Shown: piece by piece, positions 54,242 through 63,254 of the stretch | How positions within the stretch are numbered: the first letter of the stretch is position 1 | Layout: every line of letters begins with the position of its first letter | Notes under the pieces: generated by a model | Database searches by the model: none | What the model was told of the DNA's origin: nothing | What the model saw: only the letters and a program-made list of their open reading frames with translations | Assembly (NCBI GenBank): GCA_031429355.1 | Contig: JANOZM010000013.1 | Span: 645,554 to 709,553, forward strand | Length of the DNA stretch: 64,000 bases | Direction: 5' to 3' | Source of the DNA: JANOZM01 sp031429355 | GTDB lineage: Bacteria > Pseudomonadota > Gammaproteobacteria > Burkholderiales > Burkholderiaceae_E | Translations under genes and position numbers: made by a program

Positions 54242-55570
54242 ATGAATCAAGCTAACCCGCACGATGCTTTTTGGATGCCTTATACGCCTAATCGAACTTT
54301 TAAGGCGCAGCCACGTATCGTGCATCGCGCCGAAGGTGTCCATTACTACACCCCCGAAGAACGACCTATTTTGGATGGCACTTCGGGTCTTTGGTGTGTT
54401 GGTGCTGGTCATTCGCATCCACGTATCGTGTCCGCAATGCGCGAGCAAATTGGCAAACTCGATTTCGCATCCAATTTTCAGGTAGGTCATCCTGGTGCGT
54501 TTGAGTTAGCCAATCGCATTGCCGAATTAGCGCCACCGGGAATGGATCGAGTGTTTTTTACCAATAGTGGTTCAGAAGCCTGCGATACCGCTATAAAAAT
54601 TGCGTTGGCCTACGCGCGTGTTTGTGGCGAAGGGCAGCGCAGCCTTATTGTAGGTCGCGAGCGCGCCTTTCATGGTGTTGGCTTTGGCGGTATTTCTGCG
54701 GGTGGCATGCTCAACAATCGCCGTGTGTTCAGCAATGCAATGTTACGCAGTGATCATTTAGCGTCTACATGGGACCCGGCGACTCAAGCGTTTGCACGCG
54801 GACAACCGCTAACTGGCGCAGACAAAGCGGACGAACTAGAAAAGCGAATAATTGCGTTGCACGATGCCTCTAACATTGCTGCCGTAATGATCGAGCCAAT
54901 GGCTGGTTCTACGGGCGTATTAGTGCCGCCTGTGGGCTATTTACAGCGGATTCGCGAAATTTGTACCAAGCATAAATTGTTGTTGGTATTTGATGAGGTA
55001 ATCACCGGGTTCGGTCGTTTGGGCGAATACTTTGCTGCTCAATCACTAGACGTTATTCCGGACATGATTGTGTTTGCTAAGACCGTAAGCAATGGTGCTG
55101 CGCCATTAGGTGGCGTTATTGTAAAGCGTGAAATTTACGATGCATTGATGCAAGGCCCAAGTCATATTTCCGAGCTTATGCATGGCTATACTTGCTCGGG
55201 GCATCCGCTATCTTGCGCTGCTGGTTTGGCAATGCTAGATGTAATTGAACAAGAAGATTTGTTAAGCCGTGCAAAGACATTAATGCCAGCGTTCGAGAAA
55301 GCGGTTCACTCGTTAGCCGATGCGCCTAGCGTTGTTAGTATTCGCAATATTGGTTTAGCGGCCGGCATCGAATTAGCCCCGCGTAACGGTACACCGGGAT
55401 TGCGTGGAAGCATGGCACAAGCTGCAGCGTTTGATGCCGGTATCTTAACGCGCGCCCCTGGCGACACGTTAATTCTTGCACCACCATTTGTAACTACCCC
55501 CGAGCAACTAAGTGCGATGATTGATTGCTTGCGCGTAGCGATAGAAAAAACTCAAGGAAACGACGTATGA
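54242..55570 (+). CDS. Class III omega-amino-acid:pyruvate-type aminotransferase
   Basis: A PLP-dependent aminotransferase of about 442 residues. It starts like beta-alanine/omega-amino acid:pyruvate aminotransferases (FWMPYTPNRTFKAQPR) and has NSGSEACDTAIKIALAYAR, Asp in VFDEVITGFGRLG and the PLP lysine in MIVFAKTVSNGAAPLGG. The ATG at 54242 is preferred; a GTG at 54230 is an alternative. A transaminase is not needed for dihydroxypropanesulfonate degradation, so it may admit an amino-sulfonate to the pathway. Taurine:pyruvate aminotransferase is related, but no Xsc is present to use sulfoacetaldehyde. Confidence 0.88.
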   Translation: MNQANPHDAFWMPYTPNRTFKAQPRIVHRAEGVHYYTPEERPILDGTSGLWCVGAGHSHPRIVSAMREQIGKLDFASNFQVGHPGAFELANRIAELAPPGMDRVFFTNSGSEACDTAIKIALAYARVCGEGQRSLIVGRERAFHGVGFGGISAGGMLNNRRVFSNAMLRSDHLASTWDPATQAFARGQPLTGADKADELEKRIIALHDASNIAAVMIEPMAGSTGVLVPPVGYLQRIREICTKHKLLLVFDEVITGFGRLGEYFAAQSLDVIPDMIVFAKTVSNGAAPLGGVIVKREIYDALMQGPSHISELMHGYTCSGHPLSCAAGLAMLDVIEQEDLLSRAKTLMPAFEKAVHSLADAPSVVSIRNIGLAAGIELAPRNGTPGLRGSMAQAAAFDAGILTRAPGDTLILAPPFVTTPEQLSAMIDCLRVAIEKTQGNDV

Positions 55571-56574
55571 AAGCGCTTGTTTATACCCAACCCAATGAAG
55601 TGCAATTGCAAGATGCGCCCGTACTAGAACCGGCTGATGGCGAAGTACTTTTAAAAATTGATGCGGTTGGAATTTGTGGTTCGGACATGCATGCCTATCA
55701 CGGCAAAGATCCCCGTAGAAAACCGAGCTTAATTTTAGGCCATGAGTTTTGTGGAACCGTCGCGCAAAGCAAATCGACAATGTTTAAAGTAGGGCACCGC
55801 GTAACCGGTAATCCGCTTATAACTTGTGGCGTTTGCGATTACTGCGTTCAAGGACGCAATAACTTGTGTAGTGATCGCACTATGGTAGGCATGACGCGCC
55901 CCGGTGCCTTCGCGCAATTTATGACGATCCCTGCCAGCTCGTTAATTGACATTCCTCAAGACATGCCCGCCGAACATGCAGCGCTTACCGAGCCAGCGGC
56001 AACCGCAGTCCATGCTATTAATGCCAGCCTAAAATGCATGGCGCGACCTTTGCCCGAAAATCGGGTGTTAATAATTGGTGGCGGTGCGATTGGATTGCTT
56101 GCTGCATTATTGTTAAAGCACTACGGCTGCCACGGTGTCGTGTTGGCCGAAACTAATTCGTTGCGTCGTGCTTCAGCAGTTAAGCATGCCGCAGTTAATG
56201 CGTACGATCCACGCGAAACTAAAGTGCAAGAAAACGCCTTCGATTATGTAATTGATGCGGTAGGTTCAGTTGCTACGCGCCAAGACGCTATTGCTGCGGT
56301 AAGCCCCGGCGGAGTTGTAATGCATATCGGTTTGCAAGATTGGGCCAGCGAAATCGATATGCGTAAAATTACGCTAGCAGAAATTACCTTAATGGGAACC
56401 TACACCTACAGCACTGCCGATTTGCGTGCAACCGTTAAACTATTGGCTCAGGGTGCTTTTGGTGATTTGTCTTGGTTGCATACGGTGTCGTTAGAGCAGG
56501 GCGCCCAAGCCTTTATCGATTTAGATAGCGGGCGCTTAGCATCCGCTAAAGTGATTTTGTTACCGACGCATTGA
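55567..56574 (+). CDS. Zinc-dependent alcohol dehydrogenase (MDR family)
   Basis: A medium-chain dehydrogenase of 335 residues. The catalytic zinc region is GICGSDMHAYHG with LGHEFCGTV, the structural zinc site has four Cys in TCGVCDYCVQGRNNLC, and the NAD motif is VLIIGGGAIGLLAALL. The sequence resembles sorbitol/threonine dehydrogenases. The ATG at 55567 overlaps the aminotransferase stop by four bases (ATGA). In the sulfonate operon it may oxidise the C2 hydroxyl of a hydroxy-sulfonate, partnering the SDR; this is inference. Confidence 0.87.
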   Translation: MKALVYTQPNEVQLQDAPVLEPADGEVLLKIDAVGICGSDMHAYHGKDPRRKPSLILGHEFCGTVAQSKSTMFKVGHRVTGNPLITCGVCDYCVQGRNNLCSDRTMVGMTRPGAFAQFMTIPASSLIDIPQDMPAEHAALTEPAATAVHAINASLKCMARPLPENRVLIIGGGAIGLLAALLLKHYGCHGVVLAETNSLRRASAVKHAAVNAYDPRETKVQENAFDYVIDAVGSVATRQDAIAAVSPGGVVMHIGLQDWASEIDMRKITLAEITLMGTYTYSTADLRATVKLLAQGAFGDLSWLHTVSLEQGAQAFIDLDSGRLASAKVILLPTH

Positions 56575-56633
56575 GCGAATACTAAATATAATTGGTAATA
56601 GTGTTTTGATTTTTTTAATTAAATGGAGGCAAA

Positions 56634-56915
56634 ATGATTCATTGTGTATTGCATGACCCAAACGATAGTGTGGCCGTGGTGGTAACCGAAGGTGTAAAAG
56701 CCGGTCAACAATTAACGGCACTAATTTTGGATGAAGATCGCACCGTTACGATACCGTGCCACGCGGATATTCCCCTTGGCCACAAAGTGGCGATGAAAGA
56801 TATGGCTGTTGGCGCAACCGTTATTAAATACGGCGTTGATATTGGCAAAGTGATTGGCGCTATTAAAGCTGGCGAACACGCTCACGTACACAACATTAAA
56901 ACCAAACGCTGGTAA
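56634..56915 (+). CDS. suyA: (2R)-sulfolactate sulfo-lyase, small subunit
   Basis: A 93-residue protein of the SAF-domain (UxaA N-terminal) family. It matches the alpha subunit of sulfolactate sulfo-lyase: DIPLGHKVAMKDM, VIKYGVDIGKVIG and the C-terminal HVHNIKTKRW. With SuyB it eliminates sulfite from sulfolactate to give pyruvate. A textbook GGAGG lies five bases upstream of the ATG. The 59-bp gap before it is the second largest in the operon. Altronate dehydratase is the main alternative for isolated SAF subunits, but the large subunit fits SuyB. Confidence 0.85.
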   Translation: MIHCVLHDPNDSVAVVVTEGVKAGQQLTALILDEDRTVTIPCHADIPLGHKVAMKDMAVGATVIKYGVDIGKVIGAIKAGEHAHVHNIKTKRW

Positions 56916-56932
56916 AAGATAAGGATTCACTC

Positions 56933-58108
56933 ATGTCATTTCTGACTCAAGACGCCACCTTCTGGGGCTTTCGCCGAGACAACGGCCGCGTTGGTGTACG
57001 TAACCACGTTATTATTTTACCGCTAGATGATTTATCTAACGCCGCCGCCGAAGCTGTAGCGCATAACATTAAAGGTGCGATGGCTATTCCGCATCCTTAT
57101 GGTCGTTTGCAATTTGGTGCCGATCTCGATTTACATTTTGCGACTTTAATTGGTACCGGCTGTAACCCCAACGTTGCTGCTGTTGTGGTTATTGGTATTG
57201 AAGATGGTTGGACTAAAAAAGTAGTCGACGGCATTGCTAAAACAGGTAAGCCGGTTGTTGGTTTTGGTATCGAAGGTCATGGCGACCACGAAACTATTAT
57301 GCATGCCTCGCGTAAAGCCAAAGAGTTTGTGCAATACGCTACCGAATTGCATCGGGTAGAGTGTTCCATTAAAGATCTGTGGATTTCGACCAAATGCGGT
57401 GAATCAGATACCACTTCAGGTTGCGGCGCAAACCCTACAGTTGGCAATGCGTTTGATACATTGCATGCCTTAGGATCGACGTTAGTGTTCGGCGAAACAT
57501 CCGAAATTACTGGCGGCGAACACATCGTTGCAGCACGCTGCAAAACGCCCGCAGTACGCGACCAGTTTATGGGCATGTTCAATCGTTATCAGGACATGAT
57601 TAACCGTAACAAAACGACCGATCTTTCGGAATCACAACCCACCAAAGGCAACATCGCCGGTGGCTTAACGACGATTGAAGAAAAGGCTTTAGGCAATATT
57701 CAAAAGATCGGCAAAAAGTGTACGGTTGATGGTGTCTTGGATAAAGCCGAAATGCCTTCTGGCCCTGGCTTATGGTTTATGGATTCATCGTCCGCTGCAG
57801 CAGAGATGGTGACCCTTTGCGCAGCTTCTGGCTTCGTCGTTCATTTCTTCCCAACGGGGCAAGGCAACGTAATCGGCAATGCTATCGTGCCGGTTATTAA
57901 AATTTGTGCGAATCCACGTACCGTGCGTTTAATGAGCGAGCATATTGACGTTGATTGCTCTGGTCTATTGCAGCGCGAACGTACGATGGATCAAACCGGC
58001 GATCAGTTGCTAGAAGTCATGATGCGTACTATTAACGGCCGCTACACTTCTGCTGAAGCTTTAGGCCATCGGGAGTTTGTATTGACTCGATTGTTTGAAA
58101 GCGCATAA
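56933..58108 (+). CDS. suyB: (2R)-sulfolactate sulfo-lyase, large subunit
   Basis: A 391-residue protein of the altronate/galactarate dehydratase C-terminal family, best matching SuyB. Landmarks are FRRDNGRVGVRNHVIILPLD at the start, MAIPHPYGRLQFGADLDLHF, the metal-binding KCGESDTTSG and FGETSEITGGEHI. It desulfonates sulfolactate to pyruvate and sulfite in the cytoplasm with SuyA, encoded 17 bp upstream. The pyruvate supports growth; the sulfite must be oxidised or exported by proteins not encoded in this window. Confidence 0.86.
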   Translation: MSFLTQDATFWGFRRDNGRVGVRNHVIILPLDDLSNAAAEAVAHNIKGAMAIPHPYGRLQFGADLDLHFATLIGTGCNPNVAAVVVIGIEDGWTKKVVDGIAKTGKPVVGFGIEGHGDHETIMHASRKAKEFVQYATELHRVECSIKDLWISTKCGESDTTSGCGANPTVGNAFDTLHALGSTLVFGETSEITGGEHIVAARCKTPAVRDQFMGMFNRYQDMINRNKTTDLSESQPTKGNIAGGLTTIEEKALGNIQKIGKKCTVDGVLDKAEMPSGPGLWFMDSSSAAAEMVTLCAASGFVVHFFPTGQGNVIGNAIVPVIKICANPRTVRLMSEHIDVDCSGLLQRERTMDQTGDQLLEVMMRTINGRYTSAEALGHREFVLTRLFESA

Positions 58109-58185
58109 CACATTTTAGTTGCATGTCCGTGGTGCTTCAATTAAAGATAAAAAATTACCTTTTCTTGAGGCACCAACAAGACTGA

Positions 58186-60417
58186 TTGGTTTCGTTGTTG
58201 AATCGTCTTGGAAGTGGTGTTATTCGATTCGACGATCTGGATAAAGAAACCACTAATCGGTTGAACTCATTTTGGTGCGTTCGGTTGTGTCAAACTTTTG
58301 CTTACGTTATTAAATGTAAGTATCCTTTGCAAGCTTTCGGTAAATCATTCTGGTGGACAGGCCTCGTTGCTGCAACGGCAACCGTTGGTGCATTGATCGG
58401 CTTGTATGAGTGGCAGGGTACTCGCCTTTTAATTGATGCTGAGACGCGATCCGACATACAAACCGTCCGCACGTTAGGCAATATTCTTTGGCCCAACCAT
58501 AGCGCTTATTTAGTTGAAGCTTCGGGGTTTAGTAAAGACGAGCTTCGTTTGCACCCCGAACGCGAGGCTATTTATGCTGAAATTCGCGGCGCAACACGTG
58601 ATTTACCAGTGCTAAAAGTGAAATTGTTTTCGGCAAAGACGGGCCAAGTACTTTTCTCAACAGACGCTAAAGAAATTGGTGATCTTACTCATGCACACGA
58701 GGCGCTTGAAGTCGCGCGTTCGGGCAAAGAAAAATCAGAAATAACCTATAGAAATAGTTTCAAAGGTATGCGAAGCGTATTGCAAGATCGTCATGTTGTT
58801 GCAACTTACGCGCCGTATTTCGCAAACAGTTTCAATGACGACGGCTCACCACCGGCGATGGTTGTAGAGGTTTACAGCGATGTAACTGATCGCGTTCAAA
58901 GCCATAAAAATAGTAAAGTCGCTATTGTTTCTGGCGTTTTGCTAACTATTGCATTGGTCTATTTTGGTGTGTATTTAGTTAGTCGACGAACTTCTCGTGC
59001 TTTGAGAAATGCAAGTCATTTAAGGCGACAGCAAGAGGCCAAATTAATGCATCAAGCGTTTCATGATGCATTAACCGGTTTGCCAAATCGCGCCGGTTTA
59101 AATAAATTTATTCTCGAATCTAACGGTCGCGAGGAAGGTTCCGCGTTAGGTGTTCTGTGTATCGATGTCGAGCGGTTCAAAAGCATCAATTCGAGTTTAG
59201 GCCATGCTGCTGGTGATCAAGTATTGCAACAATTGGCTAATCGACTCAAAGCGCTTGTGCCCGATGGTGGCAGTGTTTTTAGAAACGGAGGCAATGAATT
59301 TTTGGTGATTAGCCCTCTGCGTGATCTAACCAATTTTGACTTGCAAACTAGTAATATTGTTCAATCAATGCAGGAAAATTTATGCGTTGAAGGCAGTGAT
59401 CTACACGTTACAGTTATCGTTGGGGCGGCTCGCTGGCCGCAAGATAATTCCGACTTAGACCAAGTGATTCAATGCGCCGAACTCGCTAAAGTTTGCGCCA
59501 AAACCGAGCGGCTCGCGCCAATAGAGTTTTATCGGCCAGATATGCGTAAATCGCATGATGAGCAAAACTTAATGATGAGTGGTCTTCAAAAAGCACTTGG
59601 ATTGAACGAGTTCGTTTTACATTATCAGCCGCGATTAAACAGCAATAGCCGCCAAATTGAATCTGTTGAAGCCTTAATTCGATGGCAGCACTCAACATTG
59701 GGTTTGTTACCGCCCGCTCGTTTTATTGACGTACTTGAAAATAGCCCTTTAATTGTTGAAGTAGGTAACTGGGTTCTTGAAACCGCTTGTCGCCAAACGG
59801 TGGAGTGGCATCAAATGGGCCATACTCATCTGAAAGTATCGGTGAATGTTGCGGCTCGACAATTTAGGCAAACAAATTTCATCGAATCTGTTTACAGCGC
59901 ATTAGAACGAACTGGTTTAAGCCCCCACTTTTTAGAGCTGGAGTTAACCGAAGGACAATTGATGAGCGATCTCGAAAGCGCATCGAAAACACTAAGTGCG
60001 CTTCGAAACATTGGCGTTGCAGTGTCGATTGATGATTTCGGGACGGGGTATTCCTCGTTGTCGTATTTGCATCAGCTTCCGATTGATTGTCTGAAAATTG
60101 ATCGCTCGTTTGTGATGTCAATAACCGAAGATCGTCGTCGTAGCAGCATTGCGAAAACAATTACGATGCTGGGGCACAGCTTAGATATGACGGTAGTTGC
60201 AGAAGGTGTCGAAACTAAAGAACAAGCGGATTTGTTAACCAGCTGGGGCTGTACCCAATTGCAGGGTTACCACTTTAGCAAGCCTGTCGACGAGCATTCT
60301 CTGTCGCAACAGTTGCAACGGCAACAAGCTAGCCAAAGCAGCAAAAACTTCTACCAAGAAACTATTGTCCAACGAACTGATTCTGGTGTGAAAGTAGAGA
60401 TCGCGTATAGCGATTAG
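58186..60417 (+). CDS. Membrane GGDEF/EAL protein, probable c-di-GMP phosphodiesterase
   Basis: A protein of up to 743 residues with a membrane helix (about 59-80), a periplasmic sensor of about 160 residues, a second helix (about 243-265), a GGDEF domain (about 290-450) and an EAL domain (about 465-715). The GGDEF signature reads GGNEF, so cyclase activity is doubtful. The EAL domain keeps its key residues: VEALIRW, SVNVAARQF, ELTEG, IDDFGTGYSSLS, CLKIDRSF, AEGVET and LQGYHF. The start is uncertain: the TTG at 58186 directly follows an in-frame TGA and no ATG lies near. It converges with katG. Confidence 0.88.
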   Translation: MVSLLNRLGSGVIRFDDLDKETTNRLNSFWCVRLCQTFAYVIKCKYPLQAFGKSFWWTGLVAATATVGALIGLYEWQGTRLLIDAETRSDIQTVRTLGNILWPNHSAYLVEASGFSKDELRLHPEREAIYAEIRGATRDLPVLKVKLFSAKTGQVLFSTDAKEIGDLTHAHEALEVARSGKEKSEITYRNSFKGMRSVLQDRHVVATYAPYFANSFNDDGSPPAMVVEVYSDVTDRVQSHKNSKVAIVSGVLLTIALVYFGVYLVSRRTSRALRNASHLRRQQEAKLMHQAFHDALTGLPNRAGLNKFILESNGREEGSALGVLCIDVERFKSINSSLGHAAGDQVLQQLANRLKALVPDGGSVFRNGGNEFLVISPLRDLTNFDLQTSNIVQSMQENLCVEGSDLHVTVIVGAARWPQDNSDLDQVIQCAELAKVCAKTERLAPIEFYRPDMRKSHDEQNLMMSGLQKALGLNEFVLHYQPRLNSNSRQIESVEALIRWQHSTLGLLPPARFIDVLENSPLIVEVGNWVLETACRQTVEWHQMGHTHLKVSVNVAARQFRQTNFIESVYSALERTGLSPHFLELELTEGQLMSDLESASKTLSALRNIGVAVSIDDFGTGYSSLSYLHQLPIDCLKIDRSFVMSITEDRRRSSIAKTITMLGHSLDMTVVAEGVETKEQADLLTSWGCTQLQGYHFSKPVDEHSLSQQLQRQQASQSSKNFYQETIVQRTDSGVKVEIAYSD

Positions 60418-60434
60418 TTACGCGACCGTTTGGG

Positions 60435-62654
60435 TCAGGCAATATCAAATCGATCCAAATTCATCACCTTATTCCAAGCCGTTACAAAGTCGTGAATGAA
60501 CTGATGTTTTGAATCGTCAGTGGCATACACTTCAGCAATTGCGCGAAGTTGCGAATTCGAACCGAACACTAAATCGACCTGCGTACCTATCCATTTCACT
60601 TTGCCTGTTGCACGATCTCGTCCTTCGAGCACGCCTTCAATTTGCGACGGCTGCCACTGGGTGCCCATATCCAACAGGTTTACGAAAAAATCGTTGCTCA
60701 GTGTTTCAGGTTGTTGGGTGAATACGCCATAGCTAGATTGACTAACATTTAAGGCCCTAAGCCCGCCAATTAAAACCGTCATTTCGGGAGCTGTTAGAGT
60801 TAATAATTGCGCCTTATCGATTAATATTTCGGCCGACATTCCCTCAAGTCCAGCCTTTGCGTAATTGCGATAGCCGTCGGCCAAAGGTTCCAGCACAGCA
60901 AACGATTCGATATCGGTTTGTTCTTGCAACGCATCGGTGCGCCCGGCGCTAAATGGCACTGTAATTTCAACCCCAGCTTTAGCCGCTGCTTGTTGTACTG
61001 CAACACAACCTGCAAGAACGATTAAATCTGCCAGTGAGATTTGTTTGCTTGGGGCTTTGATATCTTTTGATTGACTGGTATTGAACTCTTGTCGAATGTC
61101 CTTTAATTGATTTAACACAATGTTTAAAGCGCTCGGGTTGTTTGCAGCCCAATCTTTTTGTGGCGATAACTGAATACGCGCGCCGTTTGCTCCGCCGCGC
61201 TTATCACTGCCGCGAAATGTCGATGCACTGGCCCAAGCGGTGCTCACTAGTTGCGAAATACTAAGTCCTGATGCAACAATTTTTGTGCTTAGGGTTTTAA
61301 TATCTTGCGCATCAATTAACGTGTGTGTAATTGCCGGTACAGGGTCTTGCCAAATTAGAACTTCATTGGGCACGCGGTTGCCTAAATAGCGAGCGCGCGG
61401 ACCCATATCGCGGTGGGTTAGCTTAAACCAAGCCCGTGCAAAAGCGCCAGCAAATAGCTCGGGGTTCTGGTGATAGCGACGCGATATTTTTTCGTAGGCT
61501 GGGTCAAATCGCAACGATAGATCGGCGGTTGTCATCATGGGTGGGTGTTTCTTTTCCGGGTCGTGCGCATCCGGAATCAAATGCTCTGGTTTGCAATTTT
61601 TAGCAACCCATTGTTGTGCTCCTGCGGGGCTTTTTGTTAATGCCCATTCGTAGCCAAACAACATATCAAAGTAACCGTTATCCCATTGAGTTGGGTTAGG
61701 TTTCCAAGCGCCCTCAATGCCACTAGTGGTCGTATGCACGCCTTTACCGCTGGCAAACTGATTTATCCAACCCAGGCCCTGTGTTTCAATACCAGCGCCT
61801 TCTGGTTCTGGCCCGACTAATTGTGGGTTACCCGCACCGTGGGCTTTACCGAATGTATGTCCACCAGCCACCAAGGCAACCGTTTCTTCGTCATTCATGG
61901 CCATACGCAAAAATGTCTCACGTACATCGCGACCAGACGCAACGGGGTCGGGGTTTCCATCAGGTCCTTCAGGGTTGACGTAAATTAGACCCATTTGTAC
62001 AGCTGCTAATGGGTTGGCAAGCTCGCGATCGCCAGAGTAACGGCTATCGGGTTTATCGCTAGTTTCTAACCACGCTTTTTCCATTCCCCAGTAAACATCT
62101 TCTTCGGTTTCCCAAATATCGGGGCGTCCACCAGCAAAGCCAAAAGTCTTGAATCCCATTGACTCTAGTGCCACGTTACCAGCTAATACAAATAAGTCGG
62201 CCCAAGATAATTTGCGACCATACTTTTGTTTAATCGGCCACAGCAAGCGACGCGCTTTGTCGAGATTGCCGTTATCGGGCCAACTGTTTAAAGGCGCAAA
62301 ACGTTGGTTACCAGTACCAGCACCACCACGTCCATCACCAATACGGTAAGTTCCTGCGGCATGCCAAGTTAAGCGAATCATCAGCCCACCATAGTGCCCC
62401 CAATCGGCAGGCCACCAGTCTTGCGAGTTGGTCATTAAGGCGTGCAAATCCTTAACGACGGCATCAAGATCAAGCGTTTTAAACTCGTTGGCATAGTTAA
62501 ATGTTTCGCCCATCGGATTCGATTTATGCGAATGTTGGTGAAGAATATTTAACCGCAGTTGGTTAGGCCACCAGTCTTTATTCGTCTGCGCAGTGCCTTT
62601 AATCGCTGGGTTTACAACCGCCCCCGAAAACGGACATTTGGTTTCGCTTGTCAT
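60435..62654 (-). CDS. katG: Catalase-peroxidase
   Basis: A haem enzyme that removes hydrogen peroxide. The product (about 739 residues) has the distal site RLTWHAAGTYRIGDGRGGAG (Arg, Trp, His), the Tyr in MGLIYVNPEGPDG and the Met in FLRMAMNDEE that complete the Met-Tyr-Trp adduct, and the proximal His in LVAGGHTFGKAHGAG. A second, degenerate peroxidase domain forms the C-terminal half. The ATG at 62654 is chosen because AAGGAG lies seven bases upstream; an earlier in-frame ATG would add eleven residues. It protects against peroxide, useful to an aerobic phototroph. Confidence 0.96.
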   Translation of the reverse strand: MTSETKCPFSGAVVNPAIKGTAQTNKDWWPNQLRLNILHQHSHKSNPMGETFNYANEFKTLDLDAVVKDLHALMTNSQDWWPADWGHYGGLMIRLTWHAAGTYRIGDGRGGAGTGNQRFAPLNSWPDNGNLDKARRLLWPIKQKYGRKLSWADLFVLAGNVALESMGFKTFGFAGGRPDIWETEEDVYWGMEKAWLETSDKPDSRYSGDRELANPLAAVQMGLIYVNPEGPDGNPDPVASGRDVRETFLRMAMNDEETVALVAGGHTFGKAHGAGNPQLVGPEPEGAGIETQGLGWINQFASGKGVHTTTSGIEGAWKPNPTQWDNGYFDMLFGYEWALTKSPAGAQQWVAKNCKPEHLIPDAHDPEKKHPPMMTTADLSLRFDPAYEKISRRYHQNPELFAGAFARAWFKLTHRDMGPRARYLGNRVPNEVLIWQDPVPAITHTLIDAQDIKTLSTKIVASGLSISQLVSTAWASASTFRGSDKRGGANGARIQLSPQKDWAANNPSALNIVLNQLKDIRQEFNTSQSKDIKAPSKQISLADLIVLAGCVAVQQAAAKAGVEITVPFSAGRTDALQEQTDIESFAVLEPLADGYRNYAKAGLEGMSAEILIDKAQLLTLTAPEMTVLIGGLRALNVSQSSYGVFTQQPETLSNDFFVNLLDMGTQWQPSQIEGVLEGRDRATGKVKWIGTQVDLVFGSNSQLRAIAEVYATDDSKHQFIHDFVTAWNKVMNLDRFDIA

Positions 62655-63182
62655 GATGTGCTCCTTGATTGATGAGATGGGAGTCATCTAAGTTAAAGCA
62701 AAATGAGTGATTAGCAAAAACAATTGTATTTATCGGAGTGATAGTTTTTATGTGATTCACAATTGTTTAATGGTGTTGCATGGCTTATCAAGCCATGGGT
62801 ATCCGCATCGTTTTCGGCGACTCGATGTGGAAGATCGAACGAAAGGGTGGGGCCACCGACTTTATTAAAATCGAACGGAAAGATTTGCCCTGTTTTCGCG
62901 CTAAAAAATTAACAGCTAGATGCTCTTGCTCTTGAGTGTTTTGTGGCGTTTTTGGTTTGCCAAACTTTTGCGGCTGCTTGAAATACGAATTGGGGTCTAT
63001 TGATGCGGATTTTTAGCTGTACTTTTGGGATTACAAAGCCGTCTTACTGACGTAATCGCTCAGACTAGCAGTCATGCAATAAAGTCAAACGCTCGTTTGA
63101 TAAAGTAGAACGTTTGCAGCGGCGACAAAAGGGGTTTTAAAATGCCTGTACTCCAATAGCTCAAATATTGCCGGACTCGTAT
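62655..63182. other. Gene-free region between katG and the cassette
   Basis: No credible gene is seen in these 528 bp. Near katG lie two palindromic ACAATTGT copies (62720-62727 and 62759-62766) around TATC-GGAGT-GATA (62732-62744 region), possible binding sites for a katG regulator. At 63085-63100 lies a perfect palindrome TCAAACG-CT-CGTTTGA. The rest shows nothing recognisable. Confidence 0.5.
63085..63100. repeat. 16-bp perfect palindrome
   Basis: TCAAACGCTCGTTTGA reads the same on both strands. Such CAAAC/GTTTG palindromes resemble operators of TetR-type regulators, but no regulator gene or obvious promoter is next to it. It may be a relic of a gene lost or displaced here. Confidence 0.5.
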
Positions 63183-63254
63183 TTCTAACCTCTGAAGTAA
63201 GCCGCGCTCGGAGGGCGCGGCCCGGAGTGCGTCGGCTTGACCGAAAGGTTGGGC
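63183..63254 (-). other. attC-like integron recombination site
   Basis: Read on the minus strand, the site begins with the inverse core GCCCAAC (63254-63248) and ends with the core-like GTTAGAA (63189-63183), 72 nt later. The inner arms also pair: plus-strand AAGCCG-CGC (63199-63207) with GCG-T-CGGCTT (63229-63238), leaving one unpaired base as in known attC L-boxes. The arm sequence TCAAGCCGACGC is like that of class 1 integron aadA-type attC sites, from memory. Confidence 0.82.

Noticed and set aside
55525..55566. Longer N-terminus for the zinc alcohol dehydrogenase
   Set aside because: The added residues overlap the aminotransferase in another frame and are not seen in the family; MKALVYTQPNE at 55567 is the normal start.
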